Below, one piece after another: positions 34,832 through 42,892 of a stretch of 42,892 nucleotides of DNA. Made by a program: the position numbers and the translations under genes. The DNA is taken from positions 1-42,892 of the forward strand of contig JALSNF010000029.1 in NCBI GenBank assembly GCA_026987115.1, read 5' to 3'. The stretch's first letter is position 1; the number at the start of each line of letters is the position of its first letter. Under the pieces are notes generated by a model, which saw nothing but the letters and a program-made list of their open reading frames with translations, made no database searches and was not told the origin of the DNA. This DNA comes from Desulfurobacteriaceae bacterium. Lineage in GTDB: Bacteria > Aquificota > Aquificia > Desulfurobacteriales > Desulfurobacteriaceae.

Positions 34832-35405
34832 CCTATACGAAAGATGGTTAAACTTATCAAGGTGGCAAAAGTGGACAGTAATAACTGTTCTAGGAATACT
34901 GCTTTTTGCTATCCTTTACTACATAAAAATAAAGCCCCTAAACGAAACTCTCTTAAAGAAAGAGAGAGAAGTAGCGAGACTTAAGCTCTTAGTTAGCAAA
35001 CTACAAATAGTTGAAGAGAGGAAAAAGGCACTAGAGAAAGAGATAGCAAAACTTAGAGAAGAAATCGCACAAGTAGAGTTAAAACTACCTACGGGCAAGG
35101 AAGAAGTAAGCCAGATAATAAAGTCAATTACAGATGCCGACAGCGGTATGGAGATTCTCTCCATAAAGAGGATGGAACCAAGAGACAAGAAGTACTATAG
35201 AGAATACCCTTACAAAGTGGAACTTAAAGGAAACTACCCTGATTTTGTTAAATGGTGCGAAAAGCTTTCTCAGGCTAACAGGATTATAAATTTTGGAACA
35301 ATAGAAGTTAGAGCACTACCCTTAAGTGAAGTAGAAAGGGATAGAAATTACAAGGATACCGTAAAAGTAAGACTTGACGTAAAAGCTTTTACTTTAAAGA
35401 GGTAG
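34815..35405 (+). CDS. pilO: Type IV pilus assembly protein PilO-like
   Basis: A 196-residue bitopic protein that pairs with PilN in the alignment complex. One membrane span (about 20-36, VITVLGILLFAILYYI) is followed by the family's KPLNETLLKKEREVARLK start of a long coiled coil (about 40-88). A ferredoxin-like domain with LKGNYPDFVKWCEKLSQANR (~138) ends the protein. The layout matches PilO and, more distantly, GspM. It overlaps pilN and is followed three bases later by pilP. Confidence 0.85.
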   Translation: MEFLVNLYERWLNLSRWQKWTVITVLGILLFAILYYIKIKPLNETLLKKEREVARLKLLVSKLQIVEERKKALEKEIAKLREEIAQVELKLPTGKEEVSQIIKSITDADSGMEILSIKRMEPRDKKYYREYPYKVELKGNYPDFVKWCEKLSQANRIINFGTIEVRALPLSEVERDRNYKDTVKVRLDVKAFTLKR

Positions 35406-35408
35406 CTG

Positions 35409-35825
35409 ATGAAAAAGGCTTCATTAGCACTTGCTATCACTATTATTGCAACTTCAACGGCTTTGTGTTCAGACTATATAGACCCTTTTAGAAATCCTAT
35501 ATACGAAATTGAGAAGAAACTACAGTCTAAAGGGGAGGGAAAGGAAACGATAACTGTGCCTAAACTCTTTAAGCCAAAAATTCCAGTTCCACTTGAGAAG
35601 TTAAGCATTCAAGGTGTTATTAAAGAAGGAAATAATTTCACCGTAGTTCTTTTAGACCCAGAAACGGGAGAAACTTACTTTTTAAAAGAGGGAGATGCCG
35701 TATCTGAGAACGAAAAGGTGGCTAAAATAACCTCATCTGAAATTATACTGACAGAATACTTAAAAAGAGGGAAAAGGCTAATAGTAAGGAAGATAGCCCT
35801 TGAAATTGAAAAGGGAGGAAGTTAG
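35409..35825 (+). CDS. pilP: Type IV pilus assembly protein PilP-like
   Basis: A 138-residue periplasmic protein that joins PilN/PilO to the PilQ secretin. A signal peptide (1 to about 20, ending STALC) is followed by YIDPFRNPIYE, an extended linker and a small beta domain (LSIQGVIKEGNNFTVVLLDPE, YFLKEGDAVSENEKVAKIT). The beta domain is the PilP fold and is related to the HR domain of GspC, which this cluster also encodes. C20 could be a lipidation site, but the preceding residues (T-A-L) are a poor lipobox. Confidence 0.82.
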   Translation: MKKASLALAITIIATSTALCSDYIDPFRNPIYEIEKKLQSKGEGKETITVPKLFKPKIPVPLEKLSIQGVIKEGNNFTVVLLDPETGETYFLKEGDAVSENEKVAKITSSEIILTEYLKRGKRLIVRKIALEIEKGGS

Positions 35826-35827
35826 AA

Positions 35828-37786
35828 ATGAGAAAGCTTCTGTTAACAGGTCTCATATTACTCCCCGTCGCTTCATACGGAGGAACTATAGAGGACGCAA
35901 ATTTCATTTATATAAAAGGGAGTTCTCCTTTAAATACTTTTTTTGAAGCTGATGTAAGGAAAAGTGGAAAGTGCAATGTTAATATCCAGAGGGAAACAGA
36001 GAAAGAGATAGAAATACTACTTAACAACTGTAAACTTACAAAGGAATATACAGCAGGAAGTAGAGGGAACTTTATAAAGAATGTCTCTTTAAAACCGGTA
36101 AATAGGGGAGCTCTACTTAAAATAGAGCTTAAAAAACCGGGAACGCTAAAAATAGAGAGAAACAGCTCCCTTTTAAAGTTTATAGTTTACAAAGGCAAAA
36201 GGCTTGAACCAAAAGTTAGTGTAATAAAGACAATTTCCGGAGAAGAGGTAGTAATTGAGCTTCCTAAAAACTCTTCCCCAGAGTACGAAAAGAGGGGTAA
36301 AGAGCTTATTATTAAAGTTCCCAACGTACTCTTCAAGGAAAAAAATGAAAAACTTATGGATTCCCTCTTAAAGAGAGTAGAGATTACAAATGGAGAAAAT
36401 GGAGGTCTATTAAAACTTTCCCTTTCAGACACAGTAGTAGCCACAGAAGTAGAGAATAAAGGAGGAACCGTTCTTATAACCCTCTACGGGAAGAAAACTA
36501 ATAACAGAGAAACTGCTTTAAAAGGCGAGAAAAGAGGACAAAAGTTAGCACTCCACTTTACAAACGCAGACGTTCGTTCAGTAGTAAAAGCAATAGCAAA
36601 CGTTGCTGGAATAAATGTAGTATTTGACCCAGAAGTAAAGGGAAAAGTAAACATTGACTTTAAAAACCCAGTTTACTGGGAGGATGCCCTAAAGGCCGTC
36701 CTTGAACCTTTAAACTTAACCTACATAAAAACTCCCTACTATTACAGGATTTTACCTAAAAGGAAAATGCTTTTAGAGAAAAAGTTAGAACCTATAAACA
36801 CTTATGTAGTTCCCCTAAACTACGCAAAAGCTGAAGATATAGTCAAGGACATAAAGAAATTTATAGGAAAAGACAGTAGAGAGGTCATAACTTACAACAA
36901 AGACACTAACTCTCTAATACTTAAGCTCACTCCTTCCGACTACCAAGAGATAATTAAGTTGGTTAAGAAGCTAGACATACCTTTAAAAGAGGTATTAGTA
37001 AAGGCTAAAATAGTTCAGATAAGCTCAAAAGCAGAGAAAGACTTAGGCTTTACTTGGTTTGTAAGCCTTGCAAACTATATGGGAGCTCCCCCTTCAAGCT
37101 ACATAGCTTCAAGCTATGGTTTTAACACTGAAGGCTATTCTCCGTTAATTAATCCAAATAACATAGGAAAGGTTTTAAACTTACCTGTAATGGATAACAC
37201 CTTGGCAGTTGGAATACTAAACAAGAGTCAAACGTTCAGAGTAGAATTGGCCCTTAAAGCCCTTGAACTAAACGGAGATGCTCAGACAATTTCTTCTCCA
37301 AAAGTCTTAACCCTTGACAACCAAGAAGCGACCATAGAGCAAGGTATAGAAATACCTTACAGGGAATCAACTGTAGCTGCCGGAGGAGCAACAAGCTACC
37401 AAATTGCCTTTAAGAAAGCGTCTTTAATACTAAAAGTAAAACCACACATTACGAGGAATAACAAGATAATCCTAGACCTTGAGGTAAGGAAGGACTCTCC
37501 AAACTACGACTACGTTGCAATAACTGGAAACAACGAGCCGGCAATAAATACAAGAAATGTTAAGTCTGAAGTAATAGTGGACAATGGGAGCACAGTAGTT
37601 ATAGGAGGAATTTACGAGAAGGATAAGTCGGTTTCAAAGACTGGGGTTCCCATTTTATCAAGGATTCCGCTACTTGGATGGCTCTTCAAGAGTCAGAAAA
37701 CTACCGTTAACAAGTCTGAACTCCTCATATTTATAACTCCTACCCTAGTAAACACTAAAGGGGAAAGCTACGGGATTAATAAGTGA
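35828..37786 (+). CDS. pilQ: Type IV pilus secretin PilQ
   Basis: A second outer-membrane secretin in the same gene run (652 residues). It has a signal peptide (1 to about 18), an N-terminal ~220-residue AMIN-like beta region and an N0 domain (LHFTNADVRSVVKAIANVAG, ~237). One N1 domain follows (TYVVPLNYAKAEDIVKDIKK), and then the secretin core from VKAKIVQISSKAEKDLGFTW through SPKVLTLDNQEATIEQG to VVIGGIYEKDKS and LSRIPLLGWLFKS. The single KH repeat and N-terminal extension fit PilQ rather than GspD. Its stop overlaps the truB GTG by four bases. Confidence 0.92.
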   Translation: MRKLLLTGLILLPVASYGGTIEDANFIYIKGSSPLNTFFEADVRKSGKCNVNIQRETEKEIEILLNNCKLTKEYTAGSRGNFIKNVSLKPVNRGALLKIELKKPGTLKIERNSSLLKFIVYKGKRLEPKVSVIKTISGEEVVIELPKNSSPEYEKRGKELIIKVPNVLFKEKNEKLMDSLLKRVEITNGENGGLLKLSLSDTVVATEVENKGGTVLITLYGKKTNNRETALKGEKRGQKLALHFTNADVRSVVKAIANVAGINVVFDPEVKGKVNIDFKNPVYWEDALKAVLEPLNLTYIKTPYYYRILPKRKMLLEKKLEPINTYVVPLNYAKAEDIVKDIKKFIGKDSREVITYNKDTNSLILKLTPSDYQEIIKLVKKLDIPLKEVLVKAKIVQISSKAEKDLGFTWFVSLANYMGAPPSSYIASSYGFNTEGYSPLINPNNIGKVLNLPVMDNTLAVGILNKSQTFRVELALKALELNGDAQTISSPKVLTLDNQEATIEQGIEIPYRESTVAAGGATSYQIAFKKASLILKVKPHITRNNKIILDLEVRKDSPNYDYVAITGNNEPAINTRNVKSEVIVDNGSTVVIGGIYEKDKSVSKTGVPILSRIPLLGWLFKSQKTTVNKSELLIFITPTLVNTKGESYGINK

Positions 37787-38631
37787 TAAGCGGCTTTCTG
37801 GTGGTTAATAAACCTAAAGATTTGACTTCCCACAGGGTAGTTGAGAAGGTTAGGGAGCTCCTACCTAAAGGGGTTAAAGTTGGCCACACTGGCACTTTAG
37901 ACCCTCTAGCTACTGGAGTTTTAATACTGGCAATTGGTAAGGCAACTAGGCTATCTCAATATTTAATTAAAAAGGATAAGTGTTATGTTGTAAAGGGAAG
38001 GTTTGGTTTAACTTCCAACACTTACGATGTTGACGGAGAGGTAAAAGAGGTTAAGTGTAGGGAAATAGGCAAGGAAGAGTTTACAGAAGCTTTAAAGGAC
38101 TTTAAGGGAGAAATAGCTCAAGTACCCCCTCCCTTTTCTGCAGTTAGGGTTAAGGGGAAAAGAGCTTACGAGCTTGCCCGTCAAGGTAAGGAGGTGGAGC
38201 TCCCAAAAAGGAGAGTTAAAATTTACTTACTTGAACTTCTAGAGTTTAACTATCCAAGCTTCACGCTGAAAGTGTGCTGTTCTTCGGGAACTTATATCCG
38301 TTCCTTAGTTCACGACATTGGAAAGAAATTAAACTGCAGTGCCGTAGTTGAGGAGCTTAAAAGGACAAAAGTTGGAAAGATAGGTATTGAGAAAGCAACA
38401 ACACTTGAAGAGATAAGAGAAAAAGGAGTAGAGAAGTTTTTGTTAAAACCTCAAGAGGTTTTAGACTTTCCCATACTGGAAATTGAGGATGAGGAAGAGT
38501 TTAAACAAGGGAAAAGGATAACCGTTAAGGGAAAAGAAGAGGGACTTTACAGCGTAGTCAAAGGAGGGAAGTTTTTAGGAGTTGGAGAAGTAAGGGAAGG
38601 AAAGCTCCTCCCCCGAAAAGTTTTAATTTAA
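37783..38631 (+). CDS. truB: tRNA pseudouridine-55 synthase
   Basis: Makes the universal pseudouridine of the tRNA T-loop. The 282 residues have the family start GFLVVNKPKDLTSH, the catalytic aspartate D40 in GHTGTLDPLATGVL, the KCYVVKGRFG strand, QVPPPFSAVRVKGKRAYELAR and CSSGTYIRSL. A C-terminal PUA-like piece follows. The GTG start overlaps the pilQ stop (GTGA), so translation is probably coupled. It ends overlapping the convergent reverse gyrase stop by four bases. Confidence 0.96.
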   Translation: MISGFLVVNKPKDLTSHRVVEKVRELLPKGVKVGHTGTLDPLATGVLILAIGKATRLSQYLIKKDKCYVVKGRFGLTSNTYDVDGEVKEVKCREIGKEEFTEALKDFKGEIAQVPPPFSAVRVKGKRAYELARQGKEVELPKRRVKIYLLELLEFNYPSFTLKVCCSSGTYIRSLVHDIGKKLNCSAVVEELKRTKVGKIGIEKATTLEEIREKGVEKFLLKPQEVLDFPILEIEDEEEFKQGKRITVKGKEEGLYSVVKGGKFLGVGEVREGKLLPRKVLI

Positions 38632-41600
38632 TCCCCTATTAACTGCTTAGGGTCAACTTTAGCAAACTGTAAAACAGGTTTTAAGCTCTTAATAATCTCC
38701 TGATAGTCAGCTTCTCCCTTTTCCACCTTATCCATAAGCTCTTCCAACTTCCTCGTAAACTCTTCAGATGTGTAGTCAGGGAAGTTTTCGGTAAGGTAAG
38801 TGTAAACCTGAATTCCAAGCTTTGTAGGGTATAAGTGCCTTCCCCTTTCTACAACGTATTTCCTATCTAAGAGGGTCTGAACTATCTTAGCGTAAGTTGA
38901 GGGTCTTCCTATTCCCCTTTTCCTCATTTCCTCAACGAGTTCCCCTTGGGTAAAGGGATGAACCTTTGGAACCTTTCTCTTTGAGTAGGAAAGAACGTCA
39001 AAGTAGAAGGTCTCTCCTTGTTCTAATTTTAGTGGGAGCTCTCTCACTTGTAAAGGAACAACCAAATTCCAACCGTCCCGCAAAACTTTAGTAATAAAGC
39101 TCTCTCTCTCTTCCAAGTCAAAAGGAAGGAGTTTTAAAAGGAGCTCTGCCTCCTCAACAACTACCGGAACCATTTGAGATGCTATAAACCTGCGGAATAT
39201 GAGGTCGTAAACCTTAAAGTGCTCTTGAGACATCCTTACCGTTGAACCTGAAACTGAGACCATGGTTCTTAAGCTATCAACATCTAAAGGCCTCGTAGGT
39301 CTTATACACTCGTGAGCTCCTCCACTTCCCCAAGGTCTCAGTTTTACAAATTCTAGCCCAAACTTCTCAGATATGTACTCTTTAGCAACTCCCATACCGG
39401 CTGTTGAAACCCTCGTTGAGTCTGTCCTGTGGTAAGTTATAAAGCCACTCTCAAAAAGGTCTTGGGCAATTTCCATAACCCTATCTGCAGAGAGTTTTAG
39501 TTTGTCAGAAGCCTCTTTTAAGAGCTCCCCGGTGTTAAATGGGGGTTTAGGGTTCTTTTCAACTTCTTTAACGGAAACAACTTTTACCTTAAGTTTGTCA
39601 GGGTGCAACCTGTTAAATTGGTTCAGGCCCTCAAGCTTAAAGGAGAAAGTTCCCACTTGGGTATTAATCGTTAAAAGACCTATCTTCTCTCTACTTTCGT
39701 TAAAACGCTCAATAACCCAACCTAAAACGGGAGTTTGAACCCTTCCGGCAGACAACCAGTTCTTTTTAAATACTTTCCACAAGTTTTGGCTGAGAGAAAA
39801 ACCTACCCACCTATCAGCAACCCTTCTAACTATTTGAGCCTTAACTAGGTCTTCGTCAACTTCTCTAGGCTCCTGGAGCGCTTCAAGGAAAGCCCACTTT
39901 GTTATCTCGTGAAATTCCATTCTCTTAAGTTTCCTCTGGTAGGGGACTAAAACGGTTCCCACGTCCCAGCCTATCTTCTCTCCCTCTGTATCTGGGTCGC
40001 TTGCTATGTAAACCTCATCTATTTCAAGGGCAAGCTCCCTTAAGGCTGACACAATAGAGAACTTATCTACATCGGGCCTGCCTTCACACTTTGAGCAGTA
40101 GGGCTCGGTAGTCTGCTCGTTGCACTTGGTACAGTACTTAATGGTGTCGTAAACTGGTATAAAACGCCCTTCCTCCTCTTCAACCCCCCACACGCCGTCC
40201 CTAACGGTAAGGTCAAAGACGTGCCCCTTTGAAGCGGTTAAGAGAAGGAGTTTATCTCCAATGTTTATCTCGTAAGCGTCAACCTCTTTAACTCTCCTCC
40301 TAACAGGCTTTCCAAAGAAGGAGGCAATGGTCCTTGCTTTGTTGGGAGATTCAACTACAACCAAGGCCGTTTTAACGAGGTCTTTCGTCTCCTTCGGTAT
40401 TTCCCCCGAGAGGATTTTCCTAACCCTTTCCCTGTCTTTATCAACAACTTTAAATACTCTTTCAAGGTCCTTCTCTTTTATGAGCTCAAAGCCGAATTTC
40501 TCTGAGAGCTCTCTTCCCCTATCGTAGTCAAGGACCTTAAAGTTTACGTCTTCCAAGAAAATCAATAGTCTCTTCCTTAAGGAATTGAGGGCCTTTAGGT
40601 CGTCAACCAACATGAGGCTAACTCCCTTTGTTAGCCCCCCTGCAAACATACGGGATGTCCTCCCTGAAGCCTGAACATATCCTGCGGCGTCGCCTACAAC
40701 AACAAAGAGCTCCCCGCCTTTCTCTTTAAGTATTACGCTCTCAGACTCTCTTATCTTCTTAAGGAAGTCTTCCCTTGAAAGTTTTTCTTCCAGGAAATCT
40801 TTTATCTCTAAGAGTTTTTCCTTTATGCGAGGGTACTTATCTAAGAGCTCCTCTTTTAAAGTTAGATACCTCTTTAAGTAGTTCATGTAGGAGATTACCT
40901 TGGGGAGCTCGCTCTGGTCAAAGAGCTCCCTTAAAACAAGTAGCATACCAAAAAGCTTAACAGGGGAAAGGGTTAACTTAACTGAAAACTCCATTTTAGG
41001 AACGCCAAGGAAAAGAGCATACCTAACAGCTTGGGGTAGGTCTATTCCCCTTGCAAGGGGGTTTCTATAACTTGCAATACCTACAACTGCCCACACTTCC
41101 CCTTTTAGGAACTTTTCCTGCTCCTGAGGGGTAAAGTCCTCGTAGGAAAGGGCAGGAATCCCAAAGGAGTTTAGCCTCTCAACAACAGTATCCACAAACT
41201 CCCTGCCCATATCCCCAGAGATAAAGACGAAAACTCCCTTACCATACCTCTTTATTAACTGACAAGCCTCAGATAAGAAGTCCTTTTGGGTATAAAGGAG
41301 GACATCTTCAACGTTCCTAAGAGCAGCTGCAGACTTACCCACCTCAAAACCTAAGAGCTCCCTAAAAAGCTTAACTCTCCTAGAGCGGGGCTGAGAAGTA
41401 GCAGAAGAGACAACTAAGACATTCTTTACCTCCTCCCTCCTTTTCTGCAAGTAGCCCTCAAGCCTCTTTAACCTTTTCAAGAGGTATTCGGGAACCTTAC
41501 CCTTTAAGGAGGCAATCCTTGACTTTATATCAAGAACCTTTAAAGCAACATCAATATCCTTTTCAGTAAAACCCAAAAGGGAGATAACCTTGTCAACGTT

Positions 41601-42206
41601 CTTTGCGCTCTTTAAAAGGGAGTCAACGTCGTCAACAAAGACAAAGTTAAAAGGCTTAGGGATAATGTCATAGTTCCTGTAAAGGAAGTTGGTAGTCGTT
41701 ATGAGAACCTCAAAGTCGCCTGCTTTTATAGACTCTTTTTGACTCTTTTTGCCAGTATAAGCAAGGACTTTTTTGTCTGTCAATCTCGTTAAACGCTCGT
41801 AAGTTTGAAGGACGAGGAGCTTTGTAGGAACCAAGATATAAACCTTTCCCTTAAGGAAGGCAGAAGTTAAAAGTCCCCAAGTAGTTTTCCCAACCCCCGT
41901 AGGTGCAATCATAGTAAAGGACTTTTTAAGGGCAACTCTCTTGGTCCACATTACCTGTAAAGACCAAGGAGTAAAACCGGTTTTTTCCTTAAAATAGGAA
42001 ACAAAGTCCTTAACGAACTGGTCAAGCTGGCACAATTCATTAAACTTCTCAAGCTTTTTACCTAAAGCCTTACAGATTTCAACCCTTTCGGTAAAGTCTA
42101 TCTCCTCCTTTAAACACCTACAGCAAGGAAGACCCTTCTTTAACCTCTCGTCAGATATTATTTTCCCGCAGTTTGGACACATTCTATGGAACTTGGCAAT
42201 TTCCAT
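38628..42206 (-). CDS. rgy: Reverse gyrase
   Basis: Introduces positive supercoils using ATP; the hallmark enzyme of organisms growing at very high temperature. One 1192-residue chain. An N-terminal zinc finger (C10/C13 and C28/C31) comes first. The SF2 helicase-like half has APTGVGKTTWG, FVDDVDS and ASGRTSRMF. Then comes topoisomerase IA: TOPRIM VVESPNKARTIASFFG and ASDPDTEGEKIGWDV, a second zinc finger (CTKC, CSKC) between these, and catalytic Y925 in FITYHRTDSTR. Both halves are intact in one gene, unlike the split form in some archaea. ATG has GGGGAGAAG upstream. Convergent with truB and divergent from the adh gene. Confidence 0.97.
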   Translation of the reverse strand: MEIAKFHRMCPNCGKIISDERLKKGLPCCRCLKEEIDFTERVEICKALGKKLEKFNELCQLDQFVKDFVSYFKEKTGFTPWSLQVMWTKRVALKKSFTMIAPTGVGKTTWGLLTSAFLKGKVYILVPTKLLVLQTYERLTRLTDKKVLAYTGKKSQKESIKAGDFEVLITTTNFLYRNYDIIPKPFNFVFVDDVDSLLKSAKNVDKVISLLGFTEKDIDVALKVLDIKSRIASLKGKVPEYLLKRLKRLEGYLQKRREEVKNVLVVSSATSQPRSRRVKLFRELLGFEVGKSAAALRNVEDVLLYTQKDFLSEACQLIKRYGKGVFVFISGDMGREFVDTVVERLNSFGIPALSYEDFTPQEQEKFLKGEVWAVVGIASYRNPLARGIDLPQAVRYALFLGVPKMEFSVKLTLSPVKLFGMLLVLRELFDQSELPKVISYMNYLKRYLTLKEELLDKYPRIKEKLLEIKDFLEEKLSREDFLKKIRESESVILKEKGGELFVVVGDAAGYVQASGRTSRMFAGGLTKGVSLMLVDDLKALNSLRKRLLIFLEDVNFKVLDYDRGRELSEKFGFELIKEKDLERVFKVVDKDRERVRKILSGEIPKETKDLVKTALVVVESPNKARTIASFFGKPVRRRVKEVDAYEINIGDKLLLLTASKGHVFDLTVRDGVWGVEEEEGRFIPVYDTIKYCTKCNEQTTEPYCSKCEGRPDVDKFSIVSALRELALEIDEVYIASDPDTEGEKIGWDVGTVLVPYQRKLKRMEFHEITKWAFLEALQEPREVDEDLVKAQIVRRVADRWVGFSLSQNLWKVFKKNWLSAGRVQTPVLGWVIERFNESREKIGLLTINTQVGTFSFKLEGLNQFNRLHPDKLKVKVVSVKEVEKNPKPPFNTGELLKEASDKLKLSADRVMEIAQDLFESGFITYHRTDSTRVSTAGMGVAKEYISEKFGLEFVKLRPWGSGGAHECIRPTRPLDVDSLRTMVSVSGSTVRMSQEHFKVYDLIFRRFIASQMVPVVVEEAELLLKLLPFDLEERESFITKVLRDGWNLVVPLQVRELPLKLEQGETFYFDVLSYSKRKVPKVHPFTQGELVEEMRKRGIGRPSTYAKIVQTLLDRKYVVERGRHLYPTKLGIQVYTYLTENFPDYTSEEFTRKLEELMDKVEKGEADYQEIIKSLKPVLQFAKVDPKQLIGD

Positions 42207-42267
42207 CTTCTCCCCAAAAGGAAAGTTGTAATTAGTGTATCATAAGATTAAACAATCGGAGGTTGTG
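42207..42267. promoter_or_regulatory. Divergent spacer between reverse gyrase and alcohol dehydrogenase genes
   Basis: A 61-base AT-rich spacer from which both flanking genes must be transcribed. It contains GGAGGT (42258-42263), the ribosome site of the plus-strand gene, and GGGGAGAAG for the minus-strand one. Several TATNAT-like stretches are present, but no -35/-10 pair stands out in either direction. Confidence 0.3.
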
Positions 42268-42892
42268 ATGCCCTTTGAAAGGTTCTTCTTACCTACAAAG
42301 GTAATCTTTGGAACCGGAAGCCTTAAAAAGTTAGGAGAAGAGGTAAGAAACTTAAACTTAAGCGAGGAAAGGGTAGCAGTAATATGCTCCCCATCGGCAG
42401 TTTCCAACGGATACGTTAAGGAAATTGAAGGACAACTTGAAGGAGAAGTAAAGATATTCAGCGAGGTTGAAAGGGAACCTACAATTGAGTGTGCCTTAAG
42501 AGTTTTAAAAGAGGTAGAAAAGTTCTCTCCAACTATGGTAGTTGCAGTAGGAGGAGGAAGTCCTTTAGACGTTGCAAAGACTGTAAGCGTTCTTTTGAAA
42601 AACGAAGGCAACATAAGGGACTTTATAGGGGTTCCTGAAGCTTTTAAAGAGGAAGGAGTGCCTCTAGTTGCAGTTCCTACAACTGCCGGCTCAGGCTCTG
42701 AGGTCACCCCTTACGCCGTTTTAACTGACAGAGAAAGGATGAAAAAGGCTCCCCTCATATCTCGCTTCCTCTTTCCAAAGCTTGCAGTAGTTGACCCTTA
42801 CTTAACCCTCTCAATGCCGAGGGAAATAACCGTCAACTCGGGAGTTGATGCCTTAACCCACTGTATAGAGTCTTTCCTCTCAAGAAGGGCTA
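42268..42892 (+). CDS. Iron-type (group III) alcohol dehydrogenase family protein, partial
   Basis: NAD(P)-dependent oxidoreductase of the iron-containing alcohol dehydrogenase family; 208 residues before the window edge, about half the usual ~385. The start FFLPTKVIFGTGSLKKLGEE is typical. The cofactor motif is GGGSPLDVAK (95-104), followed by VPTTAGSGSEVTPYAV. The first two metal ligands are D194 and H198 in SGVDALTHCIES. The two later histidine ligands lie beyond the window. The natural substrate (alcohol, aldehyde, glycerol or butanol type) cannot be deduced. ATG has CGGAGGT upstream. Confidence 0.92.
   Translation, partial: MPFERFFLPTKVIFGTGSLKKLGEEVRNLNLSEERVAVICSPSAVSNGYVKEIEGQLEGEVKIFSEVEREPTIECALRVLKEVEKFSPTMVVAVGGGSPLDVAKTVSVLLKNEGNIRDFIGVPEAFKEEGVPLVAVPTTAGSGSEVTPYAVLTDRERMKKAPLISRFLFPKLAVVDPYLTLSMPREITVNSGVDALTHCIESFLSRRA

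Noticed and set aside
42240-42707. 155-codon open frame antisense to the alcohol dehydrogenase gene
   Set aside because: It mirrors a well-supported dehydrogenase coding region, is Ser/Thr/Pro-rich as expected for an antisense shadow, and has no ribosome site.
1-42892. CRISPR arrays, tRNA/rRNA genes, insertion sequences, prophage genes, long direct repeats
   Set aside because: I looked for repeated spacers, cloverleaf-like segments with GGTTCRA arms, transposase motifs and terminal repeats in the intergenic gaps and found none. All gaps are under about 120 bases once the small membrane-peptide gene is included.

Overview
The window is densely packed bacterial DNA from a thermophilic, autotrophic organism. 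Four things point to the Aquificota, most likely the Desulfurobacteriaceae (Thermovibrio/Desulfurobacterium type). These are a full-length reverse gyrase, a two-subunit ATP citrate lyase encoded beside aconitase and a monomeric isocitrate dehydrogenase (reductive TCA cycle), short overlapping genes with strong AGGAGG ribosome sites, and Lys/Glu-rich proteins. The taxonomic placement is inference from gene content; no database was searched.

Layout. 1-7.6 kb (+): a carbon-fixation cluster acn - monomeric icd - aclB - aclA, with a hairpin after acn, a strong terminator after icd and another after aclA. 7.6-13.5 kb (-): a tightly overlapped run that reads, in transcription order, a 47-residue single-span membrane peptide, a P3A-type proton-pumping ATPase, dnaX, a receiver-Fis response regulator and bioF. 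13.5-15.6 kb (-): groES-groEL with a clear terminator and a perfect CIRCE operator, which also lies just upstream of the divergent rsmA. 15.6-21.1 kb: rsmA (+); a minus-strand run of a small FAD protein, protoporphyrinogen oxidase and purB; and, divergently, yjbQ and hemH. The last two heme steps therefore sit back to back. 21.1-25.0 kb (-): folP-cdaA-cdaR-glmM, a c-di-AMP/cell-wall operon. 25.1-38.6 kb (+): a long operon-like run starting with a DHH-CBS-nucleotidyltransferase tRNA 3'-end enzyme, then gspC-gspD-gspE-gspF, pilM-pilN-pilO-pilP-pilQ and truB. 38.6-42.2 kb (-): reverse gyrase. 42.27 kb to the edge (+): the start of an iron-type alcohol dehydrogenase.

The most interesting points are these. 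(i) dnaX carries an A9 run whose two alternative frames both stop within a few codons, placed where the ATPase/collar part ends, which suggests programmed slippage giving a short gamma form. (ii) A 47-residue membrane peptide not previously called overlaps the start of the H+-ATPase gene. (iii) One tract mixes type II secretion and type IV pilus genes and encodes two different secretins, with no pilins. (iv) An FAD protein looks like a thioredoxin-reductase fold with the NADPH domain removed. (v) The palindrome GAGCTC occurs about 80 times (about 10 expected by chance), largely but not only through Glu-Leu codon pairs.

No tRNA, rRNA, CRISPR array, insertion sequence or phage gene was seen. 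No gene-free stretch exceeds 300 bases.
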